Shown here one piece after another: positions 60,656 to 64,000 of a stretch of DNA of 64,000 nt. The position numbers and the translations under genes are program-made. This stretch comes from Candidatus Tabaqchalia intestinavium (GTDB lineage Bacteria > Bacillota > Clostridia > Oscillospirales > CAJFTT01), in assembly GCA_904420005.1 (NCBI GenBank), contig CAJFTT010000050.1, positions 1 to 64,000 of the forward strand. The letters run 5' to 3'. Each line of letters starts with the position of its first letter. Within the stretch, counting starts at the first letter, position 1. The notes under the pieces were generated by a model. That model had not been told where the DNA came from. It worked only from the letters and a program-made list of their open reading frames with translations, and did not search any database.

Positions 60656-61450
60656 TCAGCGCCGCAGCGCCGCGAACGCCGCCTGCACGAGCGCGCGGAC
60701 AGGCGGCGCATGCAGGGAGGGGGCTTCGTCCCCCTTATATAACAGCATCAGATATTCGATATTCCCGTCTCCCCCGCGGATGGGGGAGAACACGGCGTCC
60801 CGCACCGCGAGGCCGCACAGCCGCGCCGCGGAAAAAACATCCTCGAGCACCCGCTCGTGCACCTTCGGCTCCCGGACGATCCCGCGCTTGCCGACGTGCT
60901 CCCGCCCGGCCTCGAACTGCGGCTTGACGAGGCAGACCGCCTCCCCGCCGGCGCGCAGCAGCGCCGCGATCTTGGGCAGCACCAGCCGCAGGGAAATGAA
61001 GGAAACATCGCAGCAGATGAAATCCATCGCCGGCAGCGCCGTCTCGTCGAGCGTGCGGATGTTGCAGCGCTCCATGTTATGCACCGCGGGGTTTGCCCGC
61101 AGCGCCGGCGCGAGCTGCCCGCTGCCCGAATCGACGGCATAGACCTCGCGCGCGCCGTGACGCAGCAGGCAATCGGTGAAGCCGCCGGTCGAAGCGCCGA
61201 TGTCCATCGCCGTCACGCCCGCCAGCCGCAGCCCGAACGCCTCCACAGCCCGCTCGAGCTTGTCGCCCCCGCGGGAAACGAAGGTCTCGTTCTCCGCGCA
61301 GGAGGCGACCTCGTCCGCCGGCGTCACCGCATACGCGCACTTGCGCACGACGCAGCCGTTGACCGTCACGCGGCCGGCCTCCACCGCCTCCTGCGCCCGC
61401 GCGCGGCTGCGCGCGAGGCCTGTCTGCACGAGATACTGGTCAAGTCGCAT
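60656..61450 (-). CDS. tlyA: TlyA family rRNA (cytidine-2'-O)-methyltransferase
   Basis: RLDQYLVQTGLARSRARAQEAVEAGRVTVNG; FVSRGGDKLERA; DIGASTGGFTDCLL. Confidence 0.96.
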   Translation of the reverse strand: MRLDQYLVQTGLARSRARAQEAVEAGRVTVNGCVVRKCAYAVTPADEVASCAENETFVSRGGDKLERAVEAFGLRLAGVTAMDIGASTGGFTDCLLRHGAREVYAVDSGSGQLAPALRANPAVHNMERCNIRTLDETALPAMDFICCDVSFISLRLVLPKIAALLRAGGEAVCLVKPQFEAGREHVGKRGIVREPKVHERVLEDVFSAARLCGLAVRDAVFSPIRGGDGNIEYLMLLYKGDEAPSLHAPPVRALVQAAFAALRR

Positions 61451-63287
61451 CGTCCCGCGCCTCCAGCACCGCCGCCGTCACGCCGTCGGCGTCCAATCCC
61501 AGGTCGTGCAGCGCTTCCTCGCAGGTCGACTGCCGGACGTACTGCCCCTCCACCGCGCGCAGCCGGTACCGGCCGGAAAACCCGCGCTCCAGCAGCGCGG
61601 CAGCCAGCCGTTCGCCCACGCCGCCCGTGCGCATGCCTTCCTCGAAGAAGAAAATCTCCCGGCCCGCCGCCGCGCGGTCGATGGCCTCGGCCGGCAACGG
61701 CTGGATGCGGATGAGCTGCAGCACATCGGCCCCGATCCCCGCCTCCCGCAGGCGGCGGCGCGCCTCCAGCAGCTGGGTGGTCAGCACGCCATACGTCACC
61801 AGCAGCGTCGCGCCGCCCCGCCCAAACAGCCGGTATTCCGGCGTGGCGAAGTCCGGCGCCTCCTCCGGCGGCTCGCCGCCGCGCGGATAGCGCACGGCCG
61901 CAGGGCCGTCGGTCTCATATAGGGCCCGCTTGAGGCAGGCGCGCAGCTGCGCGAAATTGGAGGGAGAATCGACCGTCATATGCGGCAGCGCGCCGAGGAA
62001 GCTGACGTCGAACAGCCCCTGGTGCGTCTCGCCGTCCTCCCCCACCACGCCCGCGCGGTCGATGGCCAGCACCACATGCGCGCGCGGCAGGCAGATGTCG
62101 TGATTGATCTGATCATAGGCGCGCTGCAGGAAGGAAGAATACACCGCCAGGACCGGGCGCAGGCCGCCGCGCCACAGCCCGGCCGAGAAGGTCGCCGCGT
62201 GCTCTTCCGCCATCCCCACGTCAATCACGCGCTCGGCGGGCAGCGCCTCCAGCCCGGTGCCGATGGTCATGGCCGCCGTGACGGCGCGCAGCTTATCGTC
62301 CTCGCCGCACCAGTCCGCCAGCGTCTGGCCGAAAACGGAGGAGAACGTCGGCTTGCCGCCCGCTTCCCGCTCGCCTGTCATGATGTCGAAGCTCGGCAGG
62401 CCGTGGAACGTGTCGGGCTGATGCTCGGCGTAAGGATACCCCTTGCCCTTGATGGTCTGCACATGCACGAGCACCGGCCGGTGCATCTCCTTGGCGCGCC
62501 GCAGCAGGCGCGTCAGATCCGTGAGGTTGTGCCCGTCGCAGGGACCGAGATATTTGAAGCCCATCTTCTGGAAGATCGTGTCGTCCAGAAACAGGTCGCG
62601 CAGCTTATCCTTGACGGCGACGAACACGCGCCGCAGGCCGCCGCCGATGCCGGGGATGGAGGAAACCAGCCGGTCAAAGCGCGCCTTGAAGCGGAAATAC
62701 TGCTCGCCGTTGCGCAGCCGGGTGAGATATTTCGCCATCGCGCCGACGCTGCGGTCGATGGACATGGCGTTGTCGTTGAGCACCACAATGAGCGGCTCGG
62801 CGCTGCGCCCGCTGTGGTTGAGCGCCTCAAACGCCATGCCGCCGGAAATGGAACCGTCGCCGATGACGCACACGACGCTGCCCGGCTCGCCCTGCACGGT
62901 CTTGGCTTTGGCCAGACCGTAGGCCACCGAGACCGACGTGCTGCTGTGCCCGGCGATGAAAATATCATGCTCGCTCTCCTCCGGCTTGGGGAAGCCGGAC
63001 AGGCCGCCCTTCTGCCGCAGCGTGTCGAAGCGCCCGCCGCGCCCCGTGACGATCTTGTGCGTATAGCACTGATGCCCCACGTCCCAGATGATCTCATCCA
63101 CGGGGGAGTCGAACACCCGGTGCAGCGCGAGCGTCAGCTCCACCACGCCCAAATTGGACGCGAGATGCCCGCCGTTATGCGAAACCGTGCGGATGAGCAG
63201 CGTGCGGATCTCCCCCGCGAGGGCGGTGAGCTCCGCGTCGGTCATCTGTTTGATTATCTGCGGAGACAGTTGCGTCAGATCCGCCAT
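61440..63287 (-). CDS. dxs: 1-deoxy-D-xylulose-5-phosphate synthase
   Basis: HNGGHLASNLGVVELTLALHRVFD; VIGDGSISGGMAFEALNHSG; DVGMAEEHAATFSAGL. Confidence 0.98.
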   Translation of the reverse strand: MADLTQLSPQIIKQMTDAELTALAGEIRTLLIRTVSHNGGHLASNLGVVELTLALHRVFDSPVDEIIWDVGHQCYTHKIVTGRGGRFDTLRQKGGLSGFPKPEESEHDIFIAGHSSTSVSVAYGLAKAKTVQGEPGSVVCVIGDGSISGGMAFEALNHSGRSAEPLIVVLNDNAMSIDRSVGAMAKYLTRLRNGEQYFRFKARFDRLVSSIPGIGGGLRRVFVAVKDKLRDLFLDDTIFQKMGFKYLGPCDGHNLTDLTRLLRRAKEMHRPVLVHVQTIKGKGYPYAEHQPDTFHGLPSFDIMTGEREAGGKPTFSSVFGQTLADWCGEDDKLRAVTAAMTIGTGLEALPAERVIDVGMAEEHAATFSAGLWRGGLRPVLAVYSSFLQRAYDQINHDICLPRAHVVLAIDRAGVVGEDGETHQGLFDVSFLGALPHMTVDSPSNFAQLRACLKRALYETDGPAAVRYPRGGEPPEEAPDFATPEYRLFGRGGATLLVTYGVLTTQLLEARRRLREAGIGADVLQLIRIQPLPAEAIDRAAAGREIFFFEEGMRTGGVGERLAAALLERGFSGRYRLRAVEGQYVRQSTCEEALHDLGLDADGVTAAVLEARDDAT

Positions 63288-63376
63288 GCTTCAGGCCTCC
63301 GATCCCCCTGAGGAAAAATAGGTTCCGCTGCCGGCCGCCGCGCGGATAGCGAGGAACGCCCTTACGCAAAGCGGAT

Positions 63377-63850
63377 TCAGCCGCCGTATTGATAAATCAT
63401 CGAAATCAGGATTCCCAGCAGCGCGCCGCCGAGCACCTCCATCGGGGTATGGCCCAGCAGCTCCTTGAGATCCTTTTTGCGCTCCGGCAGGCCATCCTCC
63501 CCCAGTTCGTCGTTCTTTTCATATTCGTCCATCATTTGGTTGAGGATCTTCGCATGTTCGCCCGCCGCGCGGCGCACGCCCATCGCGTCGTAGATGACGA
63601 TGGCCGACAGCGCAGCCGCGATGGCGAACTCCGCCGACGAATAACCGCACACCTGCGCCACGCCCATCGTCAGCGCGCACACCGTCGCCGTGTGCGAGCT
63701 GGGCATGCCGCCGGAGCCGTAAAGCCTCTCCAACTTGACATTGTGGTGCGACACGAGATTGATCAGGAATTTGATCAGCTGCGCGCAGCACCAGGCGAGG
63801 ACGCAAAGATTCAATAAGTAGTTGGAGAACAGCCTCTGCATCAACTCCAT
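63377..63850 (-). CDS. divergent PAP2 family protein (YuiD-like)
   Basis: AQLIKFLINLV...YGSGGMPSSHTATVCALTMGVAQ; YDAMGVRRAAGEHAKILNQM. Confidence 0.93.
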   Translation of the reverse strand: MELMQRLFSNYLLNLCVLAWCCAQLIKFLINLVSHHNVKLERLYGSGGMPSSHTATVCALTMGVAQVCGYSSAEFAIAAALSAIVIYDAMGVRRAAGEHAKILNQMMDEYEKNDELGEDGLPERKKDLKELLGHTPMEVLGGALLGILISMIYQYGG

Positions 63851-63917
63851 TTCCAACGTCCTTCCCTTTCTCAGGCCTTCGCCCGTTCTTCCCTTCTGCC
63901 GCCAGGCCGCGTATCTT

Positions 63918-64000
63918 TCACTGCAGCCGCACAGCCAGCGCCTGCGCCAGCTCTGCGAGCGGCCGGCCTTTTTCCCCAAAGGGTATTGTAGCCGAAATCG
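63918..64000 (-). CDS. C-terminal end of an upstream gene, possibly ispA (partial at window edge)
   Basis: Open frame ...ISATIPFGEKGRPLAELAQALAVRLQ-stop resembles polyprenyl synthetase C-termini; position upstream of dxs fits known synteny. Confidence 0.4.
   Translation of the reverse strand, partial: ISATIPFGEKGRPLAELAQALAVRLQ

Overview
This 64-kb window comes from a GC-rich Firmicutes/Clostridia-like chromosome. Most real genes are on the minus strand. It contains: (1) a small accessory region (SAM methyltransferase, LiaF-like protein, GNAT, YjdF-like membrane protein, an alpha/beta hydrolase broken by an in-frame TAG, and a rubredoxin missed by the ORF track); (2) a GntR/ABC operon and an ABC-ATPase-like protein with a degenerate P-loop; (3) a division/cell-wall (dcw) cluster mraZ-rsmH-ftsL-ftsI/spoVD-murE-murF-mraY-ftsW-murG-murA-ftsQ-ftsZ, with a canonical promoter and three MraZ boxes; (4) a nitroreductase/ArsR region; (5) a glycolytic cluster pgk-tpiA-gpmI; (6) tcdA, a sugar O-acetyltransferase and typA; (7) a Nat-type ABC operon, a CotH-like lipoprotein, and an Rrf2-rubrerythrin pair; (8) a 12-kb ATPase-less locus (42.9-55.0 kb) with two carbohydrate-ABC permease pairs, a 1006-aa solute-binding protein, an NHL/TPR membrane protein, a Yip1-like protein and a DUF5696-like lipoprotein, which is the best candidate for an under-described system; (9) a GDSL hydrolase, tyrS, and the syntenic block recN-argR-nadK-tlyA-dxs-divergent PAP2-(ispA end). 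The GC-rich intergenic tracts lack believable genes. Several carry imperfect repeats at about 61-bp spacing, including one CRISPR-like set of four 28-bp repeats. No cas genes, rRNA or tRNA genes were recognised. All identifications are from reading the sequence; no database search was run.
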